Source of the DNA: Deltaproteobacteria bacterium
Lineage (GTDB): Bacteria; Desulfobacterota; Desulfobacteria; Desulfobacterales; JAFDHS01
DNA: 6,503 nt
Assembly: GCA_019308655.1 (NCBI GenBank)
Contig: JAFDHS010000074.1
Location: forward strand, 1-6,503
Direction of reading: 5' to 3'
In this document: positions 1 through 6,038 of the stretch, in pieces
How the letters are laid out: every line of letters starts with the position of its first letter
How positions within the stretch are numbered: the stretch's first letter is position 1
The notes under the pieces: generated by a model
What the model was told of the DNA's origin: nothing
Seen by the model: the letters and a program-made list of their open reading frames with translations, nothing else
Database searches by the model: none
Translations under genes and position numbers: made by a program

Positions 1-161
1 TCAATTACAATATTTAAATCAGGATCGGCATTGCTCAGATTAAACGTTATGTATTGTTTTAGTGTATCAGCAGGAAACAGATAGTAAACAAAGAAAACCG
101 CCACTGAAATAATATACACTGCATATACAACCGTTTTTTTTGTATTGGTCATGGTAAGCAT
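1..161 (-). CDS. gspN: Type II secretion system protein GspN, N-terminal part (runs off the left edge)
   Basis: The first 53 codons of a gene continue past the window edge. The predicted start is ATG at 161 (MLTMTNTKKTVV), because AGGG lies 7 bases upstream. An in-frame ATG at 152 is the alternative. After a short lysine-containing cytoplasmic end, residues about 11-28 form one membrane helix, followed by YLFPADTLKQYI and later a DPDLNIVI stretch. A single N-terminal anchor, then a Y-x-FP segment, then a beta-type domain is the pattern I recall for the GspN proteins of deltaproteobacterial T2SS clusters. The gene starts 39 bases after the gspM stop, in the position where GspN is expected. GspN is thought to be an envelope accessory subunit of the inner-membrane platform; its exact role is poorly defined. 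The call rests on position plus a short N-terminus, so it is moderately sure. Confidence 0.7.
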   Translation of the reverse strand, partial: MLTMTNTKKTVVYAVYIISVAVFFVYYLFPADTLKQYITFNLSNADPDLNIVI

Positions 162-200
162 TCGGTTTCCCTGACGGAAAAATCATTTTCGGATATATTT

Positions 201-728
201 TTATGTTTTAACCGTTTCAACCTGCAAAACAGCGTCTACAAATCCGGTCTGCCTGCTCTTCCGGGTAATTGAAGTTCTTTTAACAAAAACCATTTTTTTA
301 GATGTTTCGATCATATACAAATATGAAGTCAACTGCTCCATCGTTATGGCCTGAAGCTTCATTTCAACCAGCGAGATTGTAAATCCGCCGTCTTTAGGAG
401 CAGAAGTCGAAGGTTTCATGTAAGCGATATTATTTTTTACTCCCGCCTCGCCTGCAAGCTTGTCAAGGAAGGAGAAAAGCGTAAAATCCTTTTCTCTTTG
501 GGCAAAGCGTCGTTTTGACAATTCAGTTTCTTTCCGACTGTCATCATATTCGAATTTAAGGAGAATCATATCTTTAAGGATTTCTCTTTTACCCTGTAGA
601 CTTCTTTCAAGATTTGCCCTTTTTTCGACAAAAGGAGAAAATATGAACTGAACCACAAAAAAGAGGAAGATAAAACCTGATGCCGCATAGATAGAGTATT
701 TTTCACGTCTGTTAAGTTTTCTTGGCAT
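201..728 (-). CDS. gspM: Type II secretion system protein GspM (inner-membrane platform)
   Basis: This encodes a 175-residue bitopic inner-membrane protein. GspM binds GspL and helps anchor the assembly platform that couples the GspE ATPase to pseudopilus growth. The sequence shows a basic cytoplasmic end (MPRKLNRREKY), one membrane helix at about residues 11-30, and a charged, probably coiled-coil stretch at about 33-80. The C-terminal periplasmic half (about 85-175) has the alternating pattern of the ferredoxin-like GspM/PilO fold. The length is normal for the family. ATG at 728 is chosen because AGG lies 9 bases upstream. An in-frame GTG at 734 would leave only about 3 bases of spacing. 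It lies 44 bases after gspL and 39 bases before gspN, consistent with one transcript. GspM is weakly conserved in sequence, so the call relies on size, topology and position. Confidence 0.85.
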   Translation of the reverse strand: MPRKLNRREKYSIYAASGFIFLFFVVQFIFSPFVEKRANLERSLQGKREILKDMILLKFEYDDSRKETELSKRRFAQREKDFTLFSFLDKLAGEAGVKNNIAYMKPSTSAPKDGGFTISLVEMKLQAITMEQLTSYLYMIETSKKMVFVKRTSITRKSRQTGFVDAVLQVETVKT

Positions 729-772
729 AAACACACACCTCTTCAGTTAGTGAACACTTCTTTCAACATACT

Positions 773-2248
773 TCATAAGTCCATCTTCAACTTAAAATTT
801 ATACGGTCCCCGTCCATATTAGCGGAACTGATGATAACGTTTTTAAAGTATTCCAACTGCTCAAGTCGTCCCTTTATATCATCTACGGAATTGAATGTGT
901 CTGTTTCCCCGGAAACCAGAACGTTTTCCAATCCTATTACGAGTCTGTTTAATTCTACATCAATCTCCTTGGGTATAACTTTACTTATATTATTCAGTAT
1001 ATCGATAGCACGTATATTTTTTCCTGTTTCCATCGCAAATCCGGTTTGCTTTTGAATCTCTTTGAGTTTGACACGCATTTGCTGCAAAGGATCAACAATC
1101 CTTTTGACATCAGGAAATGTTGTTTTGAAAATTTGGGTTATCTGTTGGTCTAAAAGGGTCAACTTTTTCCCTGTATAATAAGAATCAAGAAAAATGTTAA
1201 AACATACAAAAGCCAATACAATTCCTGCAAGGATTCCTGTTTTTATTAAACTCTTTTTGTGTTCAAGCCATTGTTTTGTTAATGAAAAGTCTCCTTTCCG
1301 AAAATTCAGACCCTTTAATCCTGCCATTTCAATCAAGGCAAGAGCAAAAGCGTTATTCATCCGGTCCGGATTCCATGAATCGTCAGGGTAATTTTGAATC
1401 GTTATGTCCGAATCGAAAACCAGATCCGTTCGTTTTACGGAAAGCCCCAGTATTTTCGCCATATCTTCTTCACATCTGCGGCCGTCCAAGCCGCATCCTG
1501 TAATAAATACGCAATCCGGCCTGAAATTCAGGTTGAAATTTTCTTCAAAAACCAGGAGCGTACGCTCTATATCGGCACAAAGCGATTCTATTCCGGATGC
1601 ATCGGCAAAGTCGGAAGAAAAAGCCCGTATAAGGTATATTTGTCCCTCAGAAAAAGCAAATACTGCGCTGTTCTTATAACCAACGTCCACGACCAGGGCA
1701 TTTTCAGAAAAGACGCTTGAAACGTCTGACATGTAAAGAGCGACAGGATAGCCTCCAACAGTTAGGATTTCAGGGTCAATATTAAAGGACCCGAGCGTTT
1801 CCAGATATGATTGGAGCCTGGATTTTTCAACGGCTGCAGCGATAATATCGGTATGATTCACATTATCAGGCTTTTTTACAGTCTGAAAATCAATTATAAG
1901 ACGATCAACCGAAAAAGGGAGTGTTGTTTCCAATTCAAAGGGAAGGACCTGGCTGATTTTTTTCCGCTCTTTGAAGGGCACCTGAATATTCCGGTATGAA
2001 ATCAGTTCGGCGGGGAAGGAAGCAACGCAGAAAGAGCCGGTCACATCCATTTTTTCAGTAATAATTTTCAAACAAGAGGATATGCCACTATCACTATCTT
2101 TTTTATTGGATATCGGGACGTAAGCATGGGCTTCTATTCGATTCCCCTTAATGTCGCTTTTTACCAAAACCGCTGATACGGCATCATATCGAATATCAAG
2201 CCCAAGAATTTTTCCGCTTATTTTATTTGTAAAATTAAACCCGTACAT
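773..2248 (-). CDS. gspL: Type II secretion system protein GspL (PilM-like cytoplasmic domain plus periplasmic domain)
   Basis: This is a 491-residue bitopic protein that recruits the GspE ATPase to the membrane and pairs with GspM. Residues about 13-310 form the actin-like (PilM/GspL) cytoplasmic domain: the opening ILGLDIRYDAVSAVLV strand pair, VVDVGYKNSAVFAF at about 186-199, and an FITGCG glycine turn at about 248-253. NFRKGDFSL at about 315-323 leads to the membrane helix (about 335-355). A coiled coil (about 357-405) and a ferredoxin-like periplasmic domain (about 410-491) follow. Length and domain order are those of a full GspL. ATG at 2248 is chosen because the conserved first strand begins right after it and no later start keeps it. 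No convincing Shine-Dalgarno precedes this ATG, and the gap to gspK is 92 bases, so GspL may be translated at a lower level than its neighbours. Confidence 0.92.
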   Translation of the reverse strand: MYGFNFTNKISGKILGLDIRYDAVSAVLVKSDIKGNRIEAHAYVPISNKKDSDSGISSCLKIITEKMDVTGSFCVASFPAELISYRNIQVPFKERKKISQVLPFELETTLPFSVDRLIIDFQTVKKPDNVNHTDIIAAAVEKSRLQSYLETLGSFNIDPEILTVGGYPVALYMSDVSSVFSENALVVDVGYKNSAVFAFSEGQIYLIRAFSSDFADASGIESLCADIERTLLVFEENFNLNFRPDCVFITGCGLDGRRCEEDMAKILGLSVKRTDLVFDSDITIQNYPDDSWNPDRMNNAFALALIEMAGLKGLNFRKGDFSLTKQWLEHKKSLIKTGILAGIVLAFVCFNIFLDSYYTGKKLTLLDQQITQIFKTTFPDVKRIVDPLQQMRVKLKEIQKQTGFAMETGKNIRAIDILNNISKVIPKEIDVELNRLVIGLENVLVSGETDTFNSVDDIKGRLEQLEYFKNVIISSANMDGDRINFKLKMDL

Positions 2249-2340
2249 TTATTTAAACCGTAAATTAAAACAGAAGATATCTTAAAATATTTTTTTGTAA
2301 AACCCTCTTGTTAAAACAAACAAAATGAATTCAGCAGAAA
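2249..2340 (-). other. AT-rich gap between gspK and gspL
   Basis: This 92-base spacer separates the gspK stop from the gspL start. It is very AT-rich and contains only a short perfect palindrome, AAGATATCTT (2274-2283), and a small TTGTT/AACAA inverted pair. I see neither a GC-rich terminator nor a clear ribosome binding site for gspL. It is one of the two largest gaps within the gsp cluster and the least explained. Confidence 0.5.
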
Positions 2341-3408
2341 CTATTCTGTTTTCCAACTCAAGATCTTACATTCCCATTTGTTTGTTTTTTTATCTTTTTC
2401 CCGGTGTACAACCGCCGTTACCGTCGTCTTCATTTCATTTAAAGTCGATGCGGATTCAATTCTAAAAAAATCGCTTGAAATCCTTATAAGATCGGAATCA
2501 ATATCAAGATCCTTGCAACCTGGAACTTCCTTGTACCAGTTCCATTTGGCATGGGAAAGGTCATACACGTAATTTGAATCCGAAGTTTCCCGGCGGTAAT
2601 CGTATATCGCCTCGGCAAGGTCCTCACGCTCAGAAGGTAAAAGAGCTGTTATAACAGGAAGTTCTGCCGTATTGATATTGATCTTGCCTTCATTTTTTCC
2701 GCTCTCATCGTTCATGCCCCAAATCGTCATGTATCGTGAAATCGAAGGGGCCTGTTCAATACCGTAATAAATATCCGGTGTAACGCCTTTTACCAGAAGG
2801 AGTTCGTCAAGGTCGAAAATTGAACCGTTTCTACAGGAATACGGAGGATCAAAACCTTGGTAATAGTCTGATTCCGCTCCGACAAGCCCTGTTATCAAAT
2901 CATCATCATTGGAATCCAGCCAGTCTTTAACCGAATTGATAACAGAAGCCGGGTAGCTTTCATCTTCCGATTCATCCCTGGCCACAAGCCGTAAAAACCG
3001 GTCCCACAATTGCTCTTGTAAAGAATTAATTTCATGGCCGCCGGGATATTTCAAAAGGGCGTTAACCTGAATTCTGCCGAGTTCATCACTGATTTTTATC
3101 TTTACATTCCCGCTTTCAAACGGAATATCCTGAAAAATTTCATTTATTTTCTCAGGATCGGCCCAATCTTCCTGCAAAGAATCCGTATCCGACTCCTTTT
3201 TATCTTTTACAAGTATTGCCATAGCAATATTTATGCCTGAGGATGCCATATTTGAAAGGGTAATACGATCACGTGCTACAGCCGCAGAAACAACGGCGGC
3301 ACGCCCTCTTCTGTTCAATTCCAACGCTGTCGCAATTAACAATGTGGTAATCGTCAATGTTATAAGAAGCGCTGTTCCTCGGTTGTTTCCGGCCGACACC
3401 TTCAGCAT
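2341..3408 (-). CDS. gspK: Type II secretion system minor pseudopilin GspK
   Basis: This 355-residue protein is the largest minor pseudopilin and caps the pseudopilus tip with GspI and GspJ. A leader of 11 residues (MLKVSAGNNRG) precedes the predicted prepilin peptidase site G|TALLI and a hydrophobic helix (about 12-29). The usual Glu at mature position 5 is absent (Ile here), which is typical of GspK and not a defect. The periplasmic part has GspK hallmarks: DELGRIQVNAL (about 108-118), KDWLDSNDD (161-169), FDPPYSCRNGSIFDLDELLLVKGV (186-209, split here by family convention into the loop and the helical insert), and KININTAELPVITAL (242-256). The ATG at 3408 follows an AGGA about 12 bases upstream, a rather long spacing. 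An 18-bp stem-loop sits in the gap before this gene. The cysteines at about 192 and 298 could form a disulfide. Confidence 0.95.
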   Translation of the reverse strand: MLKVSAGNNRGTALLITLTITTLLIATALELNRRGRAAVVSAAVARDRITLSNMASSGINIAMAILVKDKKESDTDSLQEDWADPEKINEIFQDIPFESGNVKIKISDELGRIQVNALLKYPGGHEINSLQEQLWDRFLRLVARDESEDESYPASVINSVKDWLDSNDDDLITGLVGAESDYYQGFDPPYSCRNGSIFDLDELLLVKGVTPDIYYGIEQAPSISRYMTIWGMNDESGKNEGKININTAELPVITALLPSEREDLAEAIYDYRRETSDSNYVYDLSHAKWNWYKEVPGCKDLDIDSDLIRISSDFFRIESASTLNEMKTTVTAVVHREKDKKTNKWECKILSWKTE

Positions 3409-3451
3409 TGAAGATTTTATTCCTTTTTGTACCTGTTTTGTTTCTTAATTT

Positions 3452-3500
3452 TAAAATATACTTTTAAAACAGGATATTACGTTTTTAAAAGCATATTTTA
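3452..3500 (-). repeat. Long AT-rich stem-loop between gspJ and gspK
   Basis: Two 18-base arms (3452-3469 and 3483-3500) are inverted repeats with one mismatch, separated by a 13-base loop (3470-3482). In the minus-strand mRNA the single mismatch becomes a G.U pair (3492 with 3460), so all 18 pairs can form. The 5' arm begins with the TAA stop codon of gspJ, and the 3' arm ends 43 bases before the gspK ATG. The stem is almost entirely A-U and no U-tract follows, so it does not look like a standard intrinsic terminator. It could be an mRNA processing or stabilising element that sets gspK levels, or the trace of a small palindromic element. The pairing is read directly; the role is inference. 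Confidence 0.75.
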
Positions 3501-4169
3501 TCTGGAAACCGGAATGGATACTTTTGTTTCAAACATGTGAAAAACCGAATCATTCCCGATTTCGATTTTTATGGCAATTGCCGAGGGTATTGCATATTTA
3601 AATTCCTCGGACCCGGAATCCCAAAATTCATATTCCGTTCCCTCCCGATCATAATACTTGAATGCCAGTGATTTAACCTGTTCACACAATACCGGATCAC
3701 TCTTTTTAGGTTCAAAGGGCTGATAAGGATACAGGTTGTCCGAACGCCTGAGTAAATAATTACCGTCATCTGCAGCCTGAACATAATAGACGATCCGTGC
3801 AATACCGTAACGGTTGTTTTTTTTAAGCGGCACATGCCCAAGAGAAGTAAATTCAAGATTTGGGAAATCATCACCCTCCAAAAAAGAAGTACCACCCACA
3901 ACACGATAAACATCCGACATATCGTCAAAAGATTCCGATCCGGAGTCCCCCGAATACACGGGCACATAGATGGCGTGTAAGTCAACAATCATCCGGTTAA
4001 GACAATTATTTCCCATTTCAAAAATGGTAATACTTTCATCAATGATTTCATTTTTACCCACGATCGTATTAAATGAGGCAAAAACAATGGTAACAAGAAT
4101 ACCAAAAATAAAAACGGCTATCAGAATTTCAACCAGAGTAAAACCCAATGATGTTTTACGTCGTTTCAT
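3498..4169 (-). CDS. gspJ: Type II secretion system minor pseudopilin GspJ
   Basis: This 223-residue minor pseudopilin joins GspI and GspK in the trimer that starts pseudopilus assembly and forms its tip. A basic leader MKRRKTSLG precedes the cleavage site G|FTLVE, with the conserved Glu at mature position 5. The hydrophobic helix runs to about residue 38. The periplasmic domain that follows is beta-rich, with an acidic, glycine/serine-rich loop (SGDSGSESFDDMSD, about 73-86) and aromatic strands near the end. Length and order suit GspJ. ATG at 4169 has GGA 8 bases upstream and starts 21 bases after the gspI stop. Its TAA stop lies inside the first arm of the stem-loop that precedes gspK. Confidence 0.92.
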   Translation of the reverse strand: MKRRKTSLGFTLVEILIAVFIFGILVTIVFASFNTIVGKNEIIDESITIFEMGNNCLNRMIVDLHAIYVPVYSGDSGSESFDDMSDVYRVVGGTSFLEGDDFPNLEFTSLGHVPLKKNNRYGIARIVYYVQAADDGNYLLRRSDNLYPYQPFEPKKSDPVLCEQVKSLAFKYYDREGTEYEFWDSGSEEFKYAIPSAIAIKIEIGNDSVFHMFETKVSIPVSR

Positions 4170-4190
4170 ATGGTGATTCCGCTTCCTGCC

Positions 4191-4613
4191 TCAATCCTGA
4201 ATAAACCTGTAAGCTCTTAAATTATAAGTATATTCATCATCATTAAAAAAAATGGTAATATCAATCTGCTTAAGATTTTCAGAAACACTTCCCAATACTT
4301 CGGACTTGACCTCCGTAATTGAACACTTACAACTGTAAGCCGAAAAATCATCACCGTAATCTTCCGAGTAATCCGTCAGTTCATCAATGGATTTTATTTC
4401 ATTGTTTGCCATCTCTCTTTGTGCCAACAAAGGTGCAATGGTATAAAATCTCGAAGCATTATTCATGGAGATGGTTTGGGAATGCATTTTAAAAACAGCC
4501 GTAAAAACAATAGCTATTATGCAAACAGCAACCATTATTTCAAGCAGTGTAAATCCAAAGCTCGCTTTAAGATGAATAAATTTGTAAAATTTGAATCTAT
4601 TGCAAATGGGCAT
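4191..4613 (-). CDS. gspI: Type II secretion system minor pseudopilin GspI
   Basis: This minor pseudopilin is predicted to nucleate the tip complex with GspJ and GspK. The cleavage site is G|FTLLE with Glu at mature position 5, followed by the helix IMVAVCIIAIVFTAVF. From ATG at 4613 (MPICNRFKFYKF) the protein has 140 residues with a 20-residue basic leader. The frame stays open up to a TTG at 4688 that would overlap gspH by 11 bases, but the leader would then be 45 residues, much longer than usual. I therefore prefer 4613, although its Shine-Dalgarno (AAGAGA, very close) is weak. The ATG choice leaves a 64-base gap after gspH. A Cys-Lys-Cys pair (about residues 95-97) is unusual for a small pseudopilin and could be a disulfide or metal site. 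Confidence 0.88.
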   Translation of the reverse strand: MPICNRFKFYKFIHLKASFGFTLLEIMVAVCIIAIVFTAVFKMHSQTISMNNASRFYTIAPLLAQREMANNEIKSIDELTDYSEDYGDDFSAYSCKCSITEVKSEVLGSVSENLKQIDITIFFNDDEYTYNLRAYRFIQD

Positions 4614-4677
4614 ATGTCTCTTTGAATTCAAACCACTCAAAGAAAGGGAGCAAAAAAGATATGACGGTTTATATTTT

Positions 4678-5199
4678 TTAATCGTCAAAGCTCAAATATT
4701 TATCATGCAGTTTTACCTTTGGCAAAAAAGGTTCAATAACAAAAGAAATCTGCCTGTTGTCATCGTTTTCAATGTGTATCAACGCCTTGTCGGAATAACC
4801 TTTTTTGTAAAAACATATATCGGCGACGCCGTGAGAAATTTTTTCCAGGCCTGGAAAGACCACATCAAGCACTTTTAAGGCTTCCGGAAACGCATACCCT
4901 TGCTGCTGTGCATTTTCAATCTCATCTTCCGACATGGCATCATGGGTAACCCACATTTTGCTCTTATCCATGCCGACGTGCAACGTGTAATTTTTCCGCT
5001 CACTGACGGCTTTGTGCTTTAAAGCATTCACCTTGACGATAATCCATCGTGAAACTTTTTTTGTATCACTTGTAAAAATGCCCTCCTGAAATCGGGGAAT
5101 GGAAAAAAAGAGCATAATACCGATAAGGGCAATTACAATAATAAGTTCAATAAGGGTATAACCGCTGTTCCGGCTGAAATTCCCGCCTTCAGAAATCAT
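4678..5199 (-). CDS. gspH: Type II secretion system minor pseudopilin GspH
   Basis: This 173-residue minor pseudopilin is thought to link the tip complex (GspI-J-K) to the GspG shaft. The leader MISEGGNFSRNSG ends at the cleavage site G|YTLIE, with Glu at mature position 5, followed by the helix LIIVIALIGIMLFFSIP. The remaining about 125 residues form the GspH/FimT-type beta domain. The ATG at 5199 overlaps the gspG stop as ATGA, and GGG lies 7 bases upstream, so translation is probably coupled to gspG. That coupling matters here, because any failure to translate the end of gspG caused by the upstream duplication could also lower GspH. Confidence 0.92.
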   Translation of the reverse strand: MISEGGNFSRNSGYTLIELIIVIALIGIMLFFSIPRFQEGIFTSDTKKVSRWIIVKVNALKHKAVSERKNYTLHVGMDKSKMWVTHDAMSEDEIENAQQQGYAFPEALKVLDVVFPGLEKISHGVADICFYKKGYSDKALIHIENDDNRQISFVIEPFLPKVKLHDKYLSFDD

Positions 5200-5639
5200 T
5201 CAATTTCCCAGCTGTTGATATCGCTGTTCTTGTCTTCACCTCCTGAAACACCGTCGGCTCCGTATGAAATAATGTCAAAGTCGTCATGGACACCGGGCGA
5301 AAGATATATGAATTCATTTCCCCAGGGATCTTTTGGGACTCTGCCTTTTTCAAGATAGCCTCCTTTTTTCCATTTTTTAGGAAGAATTCCTGTGTCGGGC
5401 GGCTCAACAAGGGCCTGCAACCCCTGCTCGGTATCCGGATACATGCCGTTGTCCAACTTGTAAAGTTTCAAAGCGGTTTCGAGGCTCTCTATCTGTATCT
5501 TTGCTTTAACGATTTTCGCATCATCCGTCCTCCCCATCAGTCTTGGCACAATAAGGCTGGCCAGGATTCCTAATATGACAATAACGACCATCAATTCAAT
5601 AAGGGTAAAACCCAAAGCATCTATTTTAAGATATGACAA
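5196..5639 (-). CDS. gspG: Type II secretion system major pseudopilin GspG (frame restarted at TTG)
   Basis: GspG is the repeating subunit of the pseudopilus shaft. This reading frame encodes 147 residues: leader MSYLKIDALG, cleavage site G|FTLIE with Glu at mature position 5, and hydrophobic helix MVVIVILGILASLIVP. A globular domain follows, with GGYLEKGRVPKDPWGNEF and the C-terminal calcium-binding loop GADGVSGGEDKNSDINSW. All parts of a working GspG are present. The start is odd. The only possible start before the leader is TTG at 5639, created by a 58-bp tandem duplication, with a stop 12 bases upstream and no clear Shine-Dalgarno. It overlaps the end of a 27-codon frame that has the good ATG and ribosome binding site. 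Removing one repeat restores a single 151-residue gene from ATG 5709. Both versions give the same 137-residue mature protein. The gene is either expressed by coupled restart, disrupted, or mis-assembled. Confidence 0.9.
   Translation of the reverse strand: MSYLKIDALGFTLIELMVVIVILGILASLIVPRLMGRTDDAKIVKAKIQIESLETALKLYKLDNGMYPDTEQGLQALVEPPDTGILPKKWKKGGYLEKGRVPKDPWGNEFIYLSPGVHDDFDIISYGADGVSGGEDKNSDINSWEIE
5573..5630. repeat. 58-bp tandem repeat, copy A (downstream copy within gspG)
   Basis: This is identical base for base to 5631-5688, directly adjoining it. On the coding strand it encodes the leader end (LKIDALG), the cleavage site and the first part of the hydrophobic helix. The match extends one base further (59 bases at offset 58), a 1-base microhomology at the ends. 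The unit length is 3n+1, so the second copy shifts the frame. Confidence 0.98.
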
Positions 5640-5709
5640 TAACGACCATCAATTCAATAAGGGTAAAACCCAAAGCATCTATTTTAAGAAGCGTTCTTTT
5701 TCTCTTCAT
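5626..5709 (-). pseudogene. Original 5' end of gspG, now a 27-codon leader ORF
   Basis: ATG at 5709 has a strong GGAG site (5716-5719) 6 bases upstream and encodes MKRKRTLLKIDALG, a classic basic prepilin leader. FTLIELMVVIVI follows, then one Ser and TAA at 5626. This is the true N-terminus of GspG: joined to the downstream frame with one 58-bp unit removed, it gives a continuous 151-residue protein. As it stands it would make a 27-residue peptide with a complete prepilin peptidase site and a short membrane helix. Its last 14 bases overlap the TTG-started gspG frame, an arrangement compatible with termination and restart. The in-frame extension upstream to a TTG at 5880 has no family features and crosses the promoter, so I exclude it. 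Confidence 0.8.
5631..5688. repeat. 58-bp tandem repeat, copy B (start-proximal copy)
   Basis: This is the first copy met by the ribosome, read in frame from ATG 5709. The junction with copy A creates both the TAA that ends that frame (5626-5628) and the TTG (5637-5639) that opens the second one. The lack of any difference between copies points to a recent event or an assembly artefact. Confidence 0.98.
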
Positions 5710-5715
5710 TTTTTT

Positions 5716-5719
5716 CTCC
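5716..5719 (-). promoter_or_regulatory. Ribosome binding site GGAG for the original gspG start
   Basis: GGAG lies 6 bases before ATG 5709. It is the best Shine-Dalgarno match in the 5' region of the cluster and decides that the ancestral gspG began at 5709. No comparable site precedes the TTG at 5639. Confidence 0.8.
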
Positions 5720-5775
5720 GGATGATATTTTTGATAACATTTTAAAAACGCTGAAGAAATTTCCAACAAACACAA

Positions 5776-5804
5776 TTTATAGTATATCTTATCTTTTATT
5801 TCAA
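5776..5804 (-). promoter_or_regulatory. Predicted sigma70-type promoter of the gsp cluster
   Basis: On the minus strand, TTGAAA (5799-5804) and TATAAA (5776-5781) each match the consensus at 5 of 6 positions and are separated by exactly 17 bases. Transcription would start near 5769, giving a leader of about 60 bases before ATG 5709. A 12-base palindrome ACAATATATTGT (5804-5815) touches the -35 box. Nine-base inverted arms (5768-5776 and 5811-5819) flank the promoter. AT-rich DNA makes chance matches more likely, so this is a prediction. Confidence 0.6.
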
Positions 5805-5815
5805 CAATATATTGT
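5804..5815. promoter_or_regulatory. Possible operator: 12-base palindrome at the -35 box
   Basis: ACAATATATTGT is a perfect palindrome ending at the first base of the predicted -35 hexamer. Its position suits a repressor or activator site. It lies next to the arm ATTGTGTTT (5811-5819), which pairs with AAACACAAT (5768-5776) on the other side of the promoter. No regulator family can be named from the sequence. Confidence 0.3.
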
Positions 5816-6038
5816 GTTTTTTTCAATTTCGATTTTCCACAAACCGTCAAAATTTGTTTCAGACGCTTAGATCTTGTCAAAAAACTGACGCACCTGCTTC
5901 AAAACTGTGGTTCAAACAGTCGTAAATTTTCGGCAAATAGACTCTCAAAACAGACTTTTATAATCCTAAGCCCAATAAAGCGGAAAAGTTAAAAATGAGT
6001 TAAAGTTGCCGGGGAAAAACACAAATTGAAATTTTTTT

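Larger units (their letters stand above)
5710..6038 (-). other. Intergenic region between cbiK and gspG
   Basis: This 329-base stretch is AT-rich and I see no gene in it on either strand. The gspG-proximal third holds the ribosome binding site, promoter and palindromes listed separately. The rest (about 5820-6038) shows only weak structure: a 5-bp hairpin with ACTGT/ACAGT arms (5904-5920) and an imperfect pair CCGG...CCGG with A5/T5 tracts around the cbiK end (6009-6046). Neither is a convincing terminator, so read-through from cbiK cannot be excluded. Confidence 0.6.

Noticed and set aside
750..1720. Several plus-strand open frames opposite gspL (for example 750-1055 and 1394-1720)
   Set aside because: They lie antisense to a clearly coding gspL, lack family features and have no ribosome binding sites of note.
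2345..2375. Missing Glu at mature position 5 of GspK as a defect
   Set aside because: GspK proteins normally lack this residue because they sit at the pseudopilus tip; it is a family trait. (The residue itself is encoded near 3363.)
4614..4688. N-terminal part of the gspI frame from TTG 4688
   Set aside because: It would give a prepilin leader of 45 residues, much longer than usual for a GspI leader, so the CDS is called from ATG 4613.
5600..5640. Programmed +1 frameshift at TCT TAA (near 5631-5626) joining the two gspG frames
   Set aside because: The fused product would carry two leaders and two hydrophobic helices in tandem, which would not make a pseudopilin. No prfB-like stimulatory signal is visible. 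Restart at TTG 5639 explains the layout more simply.
5710..5880. In-frame extension of the gspG leader ORF upstream to a TTG at 5880, giving an 84-residue protein
   Set aside because: The extra 57 residues have no family resemblance and run through the predicted promoter. The ATG at 5709 has a GGAG site and a typical leader.
5850..5880. Second promoter with a consensus -35 TTGACA at 5875-5880
   Set aside because: At 17 bases downstream there is only ACAAAT, a poor -10. The pair at 5799-5804 and 5776-5781 is much better.
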